A stretch of DNA of 26,810 nucleotides from JAWVZH01 sp033722295 (GTDB taxonomy: Bacteria; Bacteroidota; Bacteroidia; Chitinophagales; Saprospiraceae). Shown piece by piece: positions 1 to 8,400 of the stretch. A program made the translations under genes and the position numbers. The first letter of the stretch is position 1, and each line of letters starts with the position of its first letter. Below the pieces are notes generated by a model. The model was not told where the DNA came from, searched no databases, and saw only the letters and a list, made by a program, of their open reading frames with translations. The stretch is taken from NCBI GenBank assembly GCA_033722295.1, contig JAWVZH010000023.1, forward strand, positions 1-26,810. Direction: 5' to 3'.

Positions 1-1252
1 CTGAACCACCTTTTTCAGGAATGGTCGAGATAATACATGTGGCCTGATATTGATTTATTTTTTCCGCAAGCATGGACCATCCTCTTGACGTATCAGGCAC
101 ATCCGTAAAGGCATAGTTCACAGAGTCAGTTGATCCCGGATTGTACCCGGTACCGTCTTGAGTCAGTGGTGTGCCGTCAGGCCAAGTTGCATTGAGCAGT
201 GGATACCCGTTAAGAGGTATTGGAAAACTGTCTCCCCTGAATAACGGCATTACAGAGTGCAGTTTCTGTTCTTCCCCAAGGATCGTCATGGAAACTACTG
301 GTGGGTTTTGTCCATACCCCGGGTGACGAATATCCTCATCAACATTATCGGTATTATAAAAATATACGACCTGATTTTCCGGATCACAACCAAAATAATC
401 ATCAAACGGATTGCCGATATTGACATCCGCAAACCAACCAATTCGGCATTGATAAAGAGTGTCTGATGACCGATTGACAACTCTGTATTGGCTAAACAAG
501 CTATGATTGAGCAATTCATCGTCGCAATTATATGCGTATGTGGTGTGATGGACATCGGCCAAAGGGACTTCCCAGTCAACCTTATCTCCGGAAAGTGTAC
601 AGATCAACCTGTAAATTGTTTCTGAGGGAATGGCATTCTCGTTTACCCCTTCGGGAAGAGGATACTCTCCCAGATGAGGTTCGTAGATGCCATTTTGGTT
701 ACCTGGTGTTTCATGAAAGCCTCCATATTCAATCACATCGGGATGCAATTCAAAGCCATTGTAAGCTTCGAAGAACACATTGCCTTTTGCCGGCCATCCA
801 AATATATCAGCTTGATGATCATCAATTATCCCATCTGAGTAATCTTCTATATGAGCTAAGATTTGATCCCGTCTAACAGAAAAAATTTTGTTCCATTGAC
901 GGGCAGTCTGAAGAGGATCATCTAAATCTATCGGGCCTGGTGCATAGCCGCAATATTCATGACTTGGATAGTCAGGTATTTTTTCTAATAAATTTGCATC
1001 TGAATCAAAACCAGCAATCCACAAGTTATCGATGAAAAAAGCAGAGGGTGTCTCCTGCCCCCTGTAAGGAACTTGAAATCCTCTGTTTCGATCACCACTA
1101 AATTGATGTCCTCGATTGGACAGATGGGCCCTGATGTGATTGACATGTAGAACATGAGTCTTAGGTGTTAACTCACAAGTTTCATGCTGAGCAAATAAGA
1201 TTCCAGTACTTAAAAAGAGCACAGGTAAGAGAAAGCGGTTTAATGATTTCAT
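1..1252 (-). CDS. Large secreted protein, T9SS-type cargo family, 3' end outside window
   Basis: The minus-strand frame is open from an ATG at 1252 to the left edge (417 codons, no stop), so the C-terminal part is missing. The first ~21 residues (MKSLNRFLLPVLFLSTGILFAQ region) form a Sec signal peptide with a likely cut after AQ. The mature start has the pattern shared by many long Bacteroidota surface proteins: an early H-rich stretch (HVNHIRAHLSNRG), then NLWIAGFDSDANL, then a Y.G.APGPID...WNKIFSVRRDQI segment. In those relatives a T9SS C-terminal sorting domain follows, but here it would lie outside the window, so that part is inference. No enzymatic motif is visible. Upstream are a 305-bp spacer and the divergent tRNA-Arg gene. 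I found no clear TAnnTTTG element for this gene. Confidence 0.8.
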   Translation of the reverse strand, partial: MKSLNRFLLPVLFLSTGILFAQHETCELTPKTHVLHVNHIRAHLSNRGHQFSGDRNRGFQVPYRGQETPSAFFIDNLWIAGFDSDANLLEKIPDYPSHEYCGYAPGPIDLDDPLQTARQWNKIFSVRRDQILAHIEDYSDGIIDDHQADIFGWPAKGNVFFEAYNGFELHPDVIEYGGFHETPGNQNGIYEPHLGEYPLPEGVNENAIPSETIYRLICTLSGDKVDWEVPLADVHHTTYAYNCDDELLNHSLFSQYRVVNRSSDTLYQCRIGWFADVNIGNPFDDYFGCDPENQVVYFYNTDNVDEDIRHPGYGQNPPVVSMTILGEEQKLHSVMPLFRGDSFPIPLNGYPLLNATWPDGTPLTQDGTGYNPGSTDSVNYAFTDVPDTSRGWSMLAEKINQYQATCIISTIPEKGGS

Positions 1253-1557
1253 TTGAGGTAAAACGTGCTCCAATAGGTCAGTGCTGTCCCACAGTTGCTT
1301 TCTAATCCCTCTTAGTATAAAATTCTCATCCCCTACGTCAGTATGTTTACAAATCCTTTTCAAAACCAAACAGATTGATTTAGATTGTTTCCCTCCAATA
1401 CCTTTAAGTGAAGAACACATTTGCCCGGCCCAGAGCTGATTCCAGAACTCCAATCAATTGATGAAAACAGCCCGTTGTATTTTATGGAGATTGTCCTATC
1501 TTTGCCCCCTCGAAAAAGCCAATGGCGAATAGCTAAAGGCCAAAGGCATTGAAAAAC
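1253..1557. other. Intergenic spacer between secreted-protein gene and tRNA-Arg
   Basis: These 305 bases separate two divergent transcription units. No ORF with coding character is seen. The right part holds the tRNA promoter (1475-1504). A perfect 10-bp palindrome, ATCAATTGAT, lies at 1453-1462, about 13 bp before the -33 element; it may be chance or a binding site. Confidence 0.6.
1475..1504 (+). promoter_or_regulatory. Bacteroidota-type promoter of tRNA-Arg
   Basis: TTG at 1475-1477 and TATCTTTG at 1497-1504 match the Bacteroidota -33 TTG / -7 TAnnTTTG pattern with a 19-nt spacer. The tRNA begins 53 nt after the -7 element, leaving a short leader to be removed by RNase P. Confidence 0.7.
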
Positions 1558-1631
1558 GGCTCCGTAGCTCAGCTGGATAGAGCAGCTGACTTCTAATCAG
1601 CAGGTCGCAGGTTCGAATCCTGCCGGAGTCA
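1558..1631 (+). tRNA. tRNA-Arg (anticodon UCU)
   Basis: A 74-nt cloverleaf can be folded by eye. The acceptor arm GGCTCCG (1558-1564) pairs with CGGAGTC (1624-1630) with one G-U pair, and the discriminator is A1631. The anticodon stem GCTGA/TCAGC encloses loop CTTCTAA with anticodon TCT at 1592-1594, reading AGA (and AGG by wobble). The T arm is GCAGG-TTCGAAT-CCTGC. The 3' CCA is not encoded (CTC follows), so it must be added by the nucleotidyltransferase. A dedicated promoter and terminator make this a single-gene unit. Confidence 0.97.
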
Positions 1632-1637
1632 CTCTAG

Positions 1638-1685
1638 AAAGCCCCTGTCTTAGCTTGATTATAAGCTAATCAGGGGCTTTTCTTT
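1638..1685 (+). terminator. Rho-independent terminator of tRNA-Arg
   Basis: AAAGCCCCTG (1638-1647) pairs with CAGGGGCTTT (1671-1680). An inner stem TTAGCTT (1650-1656) / AAGCTAA (1663-1669) extends it to about 17 base pairs with a 2-to-1 internal mismatch. A T-rich run (TTTTCTTT) follows. It begins 7 nt after the tRNA. Confidence 0.88.
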
Positions 1686-1742
1686 ATATTAATTTATCTC
1701 CGATTGATCGGGAGTGCGCCCTAATCACGATCTTGTCCATCG

Positions 1743-2252
1743 ATGGAGAACCGACCCACACCTATGCTCTATGTTATCTTCGGATTGCCTGGAACTGGAA
1801 AAACGACTGTTGCCCGGGAACTGGCACGATCAATATCTGCTCATCACATCAATACTGACATCCTCCGCTCGGAAATGGGCCTTAGAGGGCAGTACGACAA
1901 GGCTACCAAACGAAAGGTGTATGAGGCCCTTTTGAAACGATGTTCAGATGCACTCAAAATATCTGAACCGGTTGTTCTGGATGGTACATTTTACCAAAGA
2001 TCAATTAGGCGCGAGATCAGAGAGCTGGCATCCAAAACAGGTATTACGCCTTGTTGGGTGCAAATAACAGCTCCGGAAATGGTTATTAAAGACCGGGTAA
2101 AGAAGAAACGGGAATATAGCGAGGCCGACTTCAGTGTCTATCAAAAGATAAAGCAAAACTTTGAGCCCCTGACGGTTAAGCATTTGGTGCTTGACTCGGA
2201 CCAACAGAGTGTGGATCAGATGATCAAAGCCATAAAATCTGGTTGTCAATGA
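1743..2252 (+). CDS. P-loop ATP-binding kinase (AAA_33 / COG0645-like)
   Basis: 169 residues, the size of a small nucleotide- or sugar-kinase-like P-loop protein. Walker A is GLPGTGKTT (residues 14-22). D39 in NTDILRSEM is placed like the substrate/Mg-binding Asp, and VVLDGTF (77-83) resembles Walker B. The basic RVKKKREY...FEPL region (118-142) resembles the lid of AAA_33 kinases related to zeta toxin and gluconate kinase. Met8 (1764) is a possible alternative start just before the P-loop strand. The stop overlaps the ATG of the next gene (ATGA, 2249-2252), so the two are probably translated together. Fused relatives with an aminoglycoside-phosphotransferase-like domain are known in other phyla. 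The substrate is unknown. Confidence 0.85.
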   Translation: MENRPTPMLYVIFGLPGTGKTTVARELARSISAHHINTDILRSEMGLRGQYDKATKRKVYEALLKRCSDALKISEPVVLDGTFYQRSIRREIRELASKTGITPCWVQITAPEMVIKDRVKKKREYSEADFSVYQKIKQNFEPLTVKHLVLDSDQQSVDQMIKAIKSGCQ

Positions 2253-3271
2253 CAGAACAGGATGTCAAGGATATCATGAAAAAGCGCGCCTTCCCCTTCA
2301 AGACAAAAGACTGTCGATTCGTAGAGACCCACATTTCCTGGTTGATACTGACAGATGACTACGTCTACAAATTCAAACGGCCGGTGCAATATTCCTTTCT
2401 GGATTTCAGCTCAAAGGAAACACGGCTCAGACTTTTGCATCGTGAACTCGAACTCAATCGGCGTCTGGCTCCGGATATTTATATTTCTGTTTTACCTGTA
2501 AATAATAAAGATGGCAATCTGGTCATCGAACATGAGGGAAGAGGATCGGTGGACAATGTTCTGCTTATGAAACGTATGAATGAGGACCTTCAATTAGATC
2601 TCCTCCTGAGAAAAGGCTTGATCGAGAAAAAAGACATGATCCGGGTCGCAGATGTTCTCGTCCCATTTCACCAAGACGCACAGCGTATAGAATCTGGGGA
2701 TACTGCAGAAGTGCTTTGGGAGGAATTTGCGGACCTGATGTCGGAAATGCCCACTATCGAGAAAAGTCTTGGAAGTGACGCTAGCAGTAATATAAGCCGA
2801 ATCGTAGGAGACGTCCGCCCGATCCTTGAAAGTATGGACGATCTATTAAGAGATCGGCATGAAAAAGGGTTTGTCATCGATGGTCACGGTGATCTACACT
2901 GCCGGAACATTATCATGATGGATCCGCCGATCATATTTGACTGCCTGGAATTCAGTGATGATCTCAGGCAACTTGATCTTTTGAGTGAAATCGCCTTTCT
3001 ATGTATGGATCTCGAGCGGTTTGGCAGGGATGATCTCAGCCATGCCTTTCTGAAATATTACCTGGAAGCCATACCGTGCATCGACAGCAAGGATGATGAA
3101 CGCTTATTTCTCTTCTACAAAATGCATCGAGCCGGTATCCAACTCAAGATCTCATCCATCCGGTACAGGGAAGCAAATGATGAAAGAACAGATCCGGAAG
3201 TGCATCTTCAACTGATGAATACCTTCATAACACTCATTCAAAAGTACCACAGTCGGCTCCTCAAAGTTTGA
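2249..3271 (+). CDS. Aminoglycoside-phosphotransferase-like kinase (COG2187 type)
   Basis: 340 residues from the ATG at 2249. An in-frame TTG two codons upstream (2243) is possible, but the ATG overlapping the previous stop as ATGA is the better start. The core kinase motif is HGDLHCRN, with H213, D215 (catalytic base) and N220, followed by IIFDCLEF, where the Asp fits the Mg-binding position, and DLRQLDLLSEIAFLCMDLE. The N-terminal region carries ETHISWLILTDDYVYKFKRPVQYSFLDFS, typical of COG2187, with the ATP-contacting Lys in YKFKRP. This family is usually annotated as aminoglycoside phosphotransferase, but a role in drug resistance should not be assumed; small-molecule phosphorylation is all that can be said. 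Probably cotranscribed with the P-loop kinase. Confidence 0.85.
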   Translation: MTEQDVKDIMKKRAFPFKTKDCRFVETHISWLILTDDYVYKFKRPVQYSFLDFSSKETRLRLLHRELELNRRLAPDIYISVLPVNNKDGNLVIEHEGRGSVDNVLLMKRMNEDLQLDLLLRKGLIEKKDMIRVADVLVPFHQDAQRIESGDTAEVLWEEFADLMSEMPTIEKSLGSDASSNISRIVGDVRPILESMDDLLRDRHEKGFVIDGHGDLHCRNIIMMDPPIIFDCLEFSDDLRQLDLLSEIAFLCMDLERFGRDDLSHAFLKYYLEAIPCIDSKDDERLFLFYKMHRAGIQLKISSIRYREANDERTDPEVHLQLMNTFITLIQKYHSRLLKV

Positions 3272-3364
3272 TCACACGCATTTCAAATGACCATATCACA
3301 AGGCCAGTTTTATTTTAAAACTAACTTTAGGGTCCAATAAACTCTTATAGCTTTTGAGACCCCT

Positions 3365-3372
3365 TATCTTTG
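3365..3372 (+). promoter_or_regulatory. -7 element upstream of NlpE/META lipoprotein
   Basis: TATCTTTG matches TAnnTTTG and lies 20 nt before the ATG at 3392. No TTG is found at the expected -33 distance, so this is only a half-match. Confidence 0.45.
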
Positions 3373-3391
3373 ACCAAAATGATAGTCAGAC

Positions 3392-4177
3392 ATGATTAGA
3401 TATGGACTTTTTATTTCATTATTACTTGTGATCACTTCTTGCCAGGAAGACAAAAAGCATGACGCCGCTTCCGAGGGTGCAACAAGCTCGGAAACAAGCA
3501 CACAAGATGCCAGGGGTTATGCAGATCTTATAGGCACTTACCAGGGCACCTTGCCCTGTGATAATTGCGAGGGTATTAAAATGACTCTTACTCTGTTTGA
3601 TGATAAAAGATTCCGACAAATACTGATATATCAGGGTGACAAGAGATCTGCCGCTCAGCATGTAGGCCGATATTCCTGGCTCGATAATGGAAAGCTCCTT
3701 ACCCTTTCGAGTCGGGACACCACGGATCAGAAGTTTGCAGTGGAGATGAATCAGTTGATCCAACTGGATTCTGAGGGCGAAAGGAACAGAGGCGACCAGG
3801 CTGAAGAATATGTATTAAAAAAGAATTATGCAGATCCCACACTTGAAGACAGGAAGTGGATGTTAACCGAGCTCAATGGCGAAGAAATAACGCCGGGAGA
3901 CACACCACCTTATTTTATCCTGGAATCTGTAACGGGGCGAGTTCGCGGGCTACTGGTCTGCAATCAGATCATTGGAAAGTACAGCCTGGAACCCCAACGA
4001 TCCATCAATTTCGTACAGGTAGGAAACACTATGAAAGGATGCGATCAGGGCGAGCTGGAAAATCGAATAAAGGATGTTTTCATAAATGCGACCAATTACT
4101 CTCTGGAAGGGTCGACACTCATCCTGAAACGGGCAAATATGTCTGACCTTGCAAAGTTCCGGGCGGGTTCGGAATAA
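3392..4177 (+). CDS. Lipoprotein with NlpE-like and META (HslJ-like) domains
   Basis: 261 residues. The N-terminus (MIRYGLFISLLLVITSC) is a lipoprotein signal with lipid-carrying Cys17, followed by a Ser/Thr/Glu-rich linker to about residue 42. Residues 47-145 match the NlpE N-terminal domain: GTYQGTLPCDNCEGI carries its CxxC pair (C56, C59), and GRYSW...LLTL is its later strand. Residues 150-258 match the META domain: WMLTELNGEEI, then VCNQIIGKYSL (C190-N191), then T213 and C217, ending LEGSTLILK. NlpE in E. coli is an outer-membrane sensor of envelope and copper stress; whether this protein senses anything is not shown. No two-component genes are adjacent. ung follows after a 32-bp gap. Confidence 0.88.
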   Translation: MIRYGLFISLLLVITSCQEDKKHDAASEGATSSETSTQDARGYADLIGTYQGTLPCDNCEGIKMTLTLFDDKRFRQILIYQGDKRSAAQHVGRYSWLDNGKLLTLSSRDTTDQKFAVEMNQLIQLDSEGERNRGDQAEEYVLKKNYADPTLEDRKWMLTELNGEEITPGDTPPYFILESVTGRVRGLLVCNQIIGKYSLEPQRSINFVQVGNTMKGCDQGELENRIKDVFINATNYSLEGSTLILKRANMSDLAKFRAGSE

Positions 4178-4209
4178 TGTAGGAATAGAATTACAATGTA
4201 ATCGAATCT

Positions 4210-4878
4210 ATGTCAGCCGCTTCAGACATTAAAATAGAGTCCAGTTGGAAATCCCTGCTGCGGGAGGAGTTTGAAAAGCCGTATTTTTCACAAATTGCCA
4301 ATGAGGTAAAACAAAAGATCAAAGCCGGAAAGCGGATATATCCTCCTGGCCCCTTGATCTTCAATGCTTTCAATTCCACGCCCGTGGAAGATGTCAAAGT
4401 AGTCATTATAGGACAGGATCCTTATCACGGTCCGGGAGAGGCTATGGGTCTCAGTTTCTCCGTTCCCAAAGGCGTTCGTGTTCCACCATCTCTCAAGAAT
4501 ATCTATAAAGAACTACACGAGGATATCGGATTTGAAATACCGGATCATGGAGACCTGACGCCGTGGGCGGAACAAGGTGTATTTATGCTGAACGCCATCC
4601 TCACCGTAGAACACAAAAAACCGGGATCACACCGCAAGGTCGGTTGGCATCTCTTTACCGATGCCGTCATTGAGAAATTATCCAGTACCAGGTCCGGCCT
4701 GGTTTTTATGCTATGGGGCAATTTCGCAAAATCAAAACGTATCCTCATCGATGAGGGCAAGCATCATATCCTTGAAGCGGCCCACCCCTCTCCTCTTGCC
4801 GGTGGCAAGTTCTTCGGATGTAAACACTTCTCGAAGGCCAATGAGTTGCTCGACGAGCCGATAGAGTGGCAAATCTGA
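4210..4878 (+). CDS. ung: Uracil-DNA glycosylase, family 1
   Basis: 222 residues, full length for family-1 UDG. It removes uracil from DNA as the first step of base excision repair. The water-activating loop GQDPYHG has D70 and Y72. FMLNAILTVE contains the uracil-recognising N128. HPSPLAG has the catalytic H192 and the minor-groove loop. PPSLKNIYKEL (residues 92-102) is the Pro-rich DNA-contact loop. The start at 4210 gives the usual short N-terminus. It sits 32 bp after the NlpE/META lipoprotein on the same strand and may be read through from its promoter. It converges with the four-helix-bundle gene. Confidence 0.97.
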   Translation: MSAASDIKIESSWKSLLREEFEKPYFSQIANEVKQKIKAGKRIYPPGPLIFNAFNSTPVEDVKVVIIGQDPYHGPGEAMGLSFSVPKGVRVPPSLKNIYKELHEDIGFEIPDHGDLTPWAEQGVFMLNAILTVEHKKPGSHRKVGWHLFTDAVIEKLSSTRSGLVFMLWGNFAKSKRILIDEGKHHILEAAHPSPLAGGKFFGCKHFSKANELLDEPIEWQI

Positions 4879-4898
4879 TTAGGTACGTGGTATTAGGA
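4878..4898. repeat. Degenerate 7-bp repeats, left flank of four-helix-bundle gene
   Basis: Three 7-bp units in a row: ATTAGGT, ACGTGGT, ATTAGGA. Read on the other strand they resemble the ACCTATT units on the far side of the gene (5387-5421), so the two flanks are inverted relative to each other. Confidence 0.5.
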
Positions 4899-4906
4899 AC
4901 TTGTTA

Positions 4907-5275
4907 TCAGACATCTTCAAAGGACTTCAAGTACCGTATATAGCCATTCAGGATTTTTAGAAGATTCCTATGTATCGTGAGAATATTTTCAAGTTGATCC
5001 TGATCCAGATATCTACAATCAAAAGCACAGATTAGATGTTCGTATGTTTCAGTTAAAGAGCCTCTGGCCCTTCGGCAGAATTGTATATTTTCTTTAAAAT
5101 AATACCGACCATTTCCTTCCGCAATATTAGCTGAAACAGATCTAGATGCTCGGATCAACTGATCCTTTAATCTGAAGTTCTCTTCATCAGGAAGATGTTG
5201 AGAAAATCTCCAGATCACTTGCCGGTATTTCCTGGCTTTTTGCCATAGTACTAGTTCGTCTAGACCTTTATTCAT
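4907..5275 (-). CDS. Four-helix-bundle protein (23S rRNA intervening-sequence / TIGR02436 family)
   Basis: 122 residues from the ATG at 5275; a longer frame reaches 5314, but its extra N-terminus lacks family features. Recognisable motifs are LWQKARKY (first helix), the FRLKDQLIRASRSVSANIAEGNGR stretch (helix 2 with the family's near-invariant SxxxNIAEG), then FCRRARGSLTETYEHL and the last helix around ILKILNGYIRYL. The family was first seen inside 23S rRNA intervening sequences and is structurally related to Avd, the accessory protein of diversity-generating retroelements. No reverse transcriptase or variable-repeat pair is present here. It stands alone, converges with ung, and is flanked on both sides by TAGGT-type 7-bp repeats. 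Its function is unknown. Confidence 0.88.
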   Translation of the reverse strand: MNKGLDELVLWQKARKYRQVIWRFSQHLPDEENFRLKDQLIRASRSVSANIAEGNGRYYFKENIQFCRRARGSLTETYEHLICAFDCRYLDQDQLENILTIHRNLLKILNGYIRYLKSFEDV

Positions 5276-5386
5276 CTTAAAACTCAGTGACAGAATTATG
5301 AAAAAGGTAACCATGTTATTGGAAATATAACATCACTACTTATACCATATTCATTAATCTTCACTGCTTCCTATCAAGCAATTAGC

Positions 5387-5421
5387 ACCTATTACCTATT
5401 ACCTAGAACCTATTACCTAAA
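5387..5421. repeat. Five tandem 7-bp repeats (ACCTATT)
   Basis: Units in exact 7-bp register: ACCTATT, ACCTATT, ACCTAGA, ACCTATT, ACCTAAA. They lie 112 bp upstream of the four-helix-bundle start and 3 bp from the minus-strand terminator of the giant gene. Copies in inverted orientation are seen at 4878-4898. Confidence 0.8.
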
Positions 5422-5423
5422 AC

Positions 5424-5452
5424 AAAAAAAGGTGGCCCTGTCGGACCACCTT
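5424..5452 (-). terminator. Rho-independent terminator of the giant T9SS gene
   Basis: On the minus strand AAGGTGG (5452-5446) pairs with CCACCTT (5435-5429) around a 10-nt loop, followed by a run of seven T (5430-5424). It lies 48 bp after the TAG stop at 5500. Confidence 0.85.
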
Positions 5453-5499
5453 ATTCTCATGAAAGGGAGGATTTCTTATAAATAACCAAAAACTCAATC

Positions 5500-8400
5500 C
5501 TAGTTCATAAGGATCATCTTCCTCGTAGCCGTGAATCTACCGGCATCAAGCTGGTAGTAAAGCACTCCACTTCCGGTCAGTTCAGCTTCGCTGACTGTAA
5601 CCGTATTCTGACCACTTTGGCCATCGACAGGGATGATCCTGACTACCTTACCCATGGCGTCATAGATCGTAACCGTTGCCGGCATCGGATCTGGCAGATC
5701 AAACTGGATCTGCGTTGCGTTCCTGAATGGGTTTGGTACGTTTTGATACAATTGGAATCCTTCAAGTGAAGCATTGCCTTCAAATGCTAATCTCACAGGA
5801 GAAGCATTCAGGTCGGCATCATAAGCCTCAGCTTGGGTGATTCTGGAGTTCAAATTGACATTTTCTGACAATGATCCACTGGCCTTGGCAGTGAAAACAA
5901 TGCTGAATATGTCTCCCTCCAGTTCCTTACCACCAAAATCATTCCAACTTGTTGTGATCAACCCTGATTGAATAAATCCGAAATTATTCTCGGAGATATT
6001 CGCCTGGTGTCCTGTAACATCCTTGAGCTCCAGTACAGCTTCGTCGTATTCCAGGGTAAACTGGTAACCACTCAGCTCTCTGGCCTCTTCCAGACTGAGT
6101 GTCAGCTCCACCTCTTCACCCGCTGTGAAGTTTCTGGTCTTAGCTTCGAATGTCACATATTCGCCAGATCTTGTGACCGTGCTGATGATACCATTGACGG
6201 ATGCATCTCCAGTAACGTCACCGACCTTCAGTGCGTAAAAATCAGAAGTCATCATCTGTGCCTGAAGGTCACTGTAAGTGATCACTTCGGGGAACCCACC
6301 AGCAAACCAAGGGTTGGTTCTGTCTTCAAAGACATGACTGGTAGGCACAAATCTCCAGCTTTCTACATTCGGCAATTCGGCATAAACACCCAGAATGAGT
6401 TTTCTCAACTCTGAAATATCACCTGCTGTTACCGTGCCTGTTTTATTGGCATCTGCAGCGATGATCTTGTAAGGTGAGTTAAGAGCTTCTCGTCCGAGAA
6501 GGTGTCTTTGGATCTTGACAAGGTCAGCAGTGCTTACCCCATTGAGGTAGTTGCCGTTCTTGGCAGGGTCAACGACGTAATCATTTCCTGCACTAAGATT
6601 CATGAAGGCGTAATAGCCATCCCTTCCCGTCATGCGCTGTGAAAGCGGGTTATTGTTCATCGTCAAGCTTACCTCTACACCCCTGACATACTCCTGGGCT
6701 TCGGTAAACATCTTCCCGGCGATCGCTGGTCTTGGAGAAGTACCATTACAAACGCCATTTGGGTCCTGCACTTCGATCACTGTTCTACAGAAATCTGCAT
6801 TGCCCTCTTCGTCCTCTACCCAAACCTCTACTTCGATCTGCACGCTACCCGTAGCTCCACGATTCACGAATGTATCACAGTTAACTACGAAACCAGTCTG
6901 CTTATCATTTCCGTTAAAATAGAAGATAAGGTCTTCCTGAGCCGTACAATTATCGAAACTTCCGGCATCCAGATCCTGAGCCCAGATGGTTATACTGCCT
7001 GATGTTGGCATAACTACCGTAATAATCCCCGTCTTGCAATAAGGTGTAGGTTTCTTACAGTCTTTGACCTGGAATACAGTATCACAGGTGCCTACATTGC
7101 CACAGCCATCTTCGATGAACCACGTGATTCTATGGAATCCTATTGGATAGGTTCCGCTTGCATCAGTGGCATCCTTTTCATCATCTGCGTAAGGATTGAA
7201 GAAATCATGAGGTATTTGTCCCGGTTTGGCCGGTCCACTGGACACATCGTAATCTCCATCATTATAGAGATCGATCTTATACTCATAGTTGAGCCAGTTG
7301 TCCGGTGTACATTCATCCTCTACATCAACCGTCAGGCTGATATGTCCATGACAAATTCCAGTAGAATCCTTTTCAGCCGGTTCGCATTCACCTACTTCAC
7401 AGATCACTTCCGGGTCAGTATTATCCAACACCTTGATGACCTGAACAAACTCCCATCGGCCATCACCACTTATTGAGGCCGGATCATATTGACACCAGTC
7501 AATGACGATCCATGTTCTAAGGATCTTGAAACAGGCATCTGGTTCGATAGTGAATATTTCATCCTTGTAGTCTACGATGATCAATGAACAATTGTCATCA
7601 CCACCATTAACCAATTCAGGCCTTCCTAATGCAGGGTTGTCCGGGCTGGTGTCAGACTTTCCACACCCTTCAAGAGGATCTGGCTGACGACAATCCAACG
7701 GCCATCTTACATGATCATCAGGATCGGTACAGTCCTCACTGACATAGAATGGATCACAGTCCACTATCCAGATACTCTGTCTGTCAGTAAAGAAGGCGCC
7801 TCCTCTTTCAACTACAACTTCTCTGATGATCTGCCCTTGCCCGCATTCTCTGTTATCTATGATACGAATGTAAAAATCACTACCGCACGTGGATATGACA
7901 TATCCGTCAAATCCCCAGACCAGATCATAAAGATCATCCGGGTGTGCCGGATCATAAAGATCGTTGAAGAATTGACATGGAAGACCATTCTGAACGAGAG
8001 ATGGAGAATATCCTGTTCTTCGATTCGACTCACAGAAATACTCACATACCTTATCCCTGGTCTTTACCTTTTGGCGGTCATTGATATCGGTAACCACTCG
8101 TCCGAAGGTAGGATTGTCCGGATCTGTCAGTGCATCTTCGCTGTCATCGAACCAGAACATACAACTGACCACTAGGTCAGGTGGTGCAACAACAATAGGA
8201 GTGCTTTTATCCTGTACTTCAACCTCTACCATACAGTCGGTAAACCGGCCTGACAGATCACCGTTAGGTCCCATCCTGCTAGGATTCACCGGACCATCAC
8301 CAGGATCCACGTCAAAGACTCTAAGTACTACCATTACAGTATCACCGAGGTCCTCACAACAGAAATAAGCGCAATCATCAAAATACACCTGATTTCCGGC

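Noticed and set aside
295..876. ORFs of 94 and 114 codons on the two strands
   Set aside because: They are out of frame with the long minus-strand secreted-protein frame that stays open from 1252 to 1 and has a signal peptide.
2249..3271. Antibiotic-resistance gene call
   Set aside because: The protein is of the COG2187 type, which carries the phosphotransferase motif but is not tied to aminoglycoside resistance; no mobile element is nearby.
4907..5275. Diversity-generating retroelement suspected from the Avd-related protein
   Set aside because: No reverse transcriptase and no template/variable repeat pair are present in the neighbourhood.
5387..5421. CRISPR array
   Set aside because: Units are 7 bp, directly abutting and without spacers, and no cas gene is present.
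7711..8368. Plus-strand ORFs of 154 and 95 codons inside the giant gene
   Set aside because: They are antisense to a continuous 1643-codon frame with clear domain content and show no protein features of their own.
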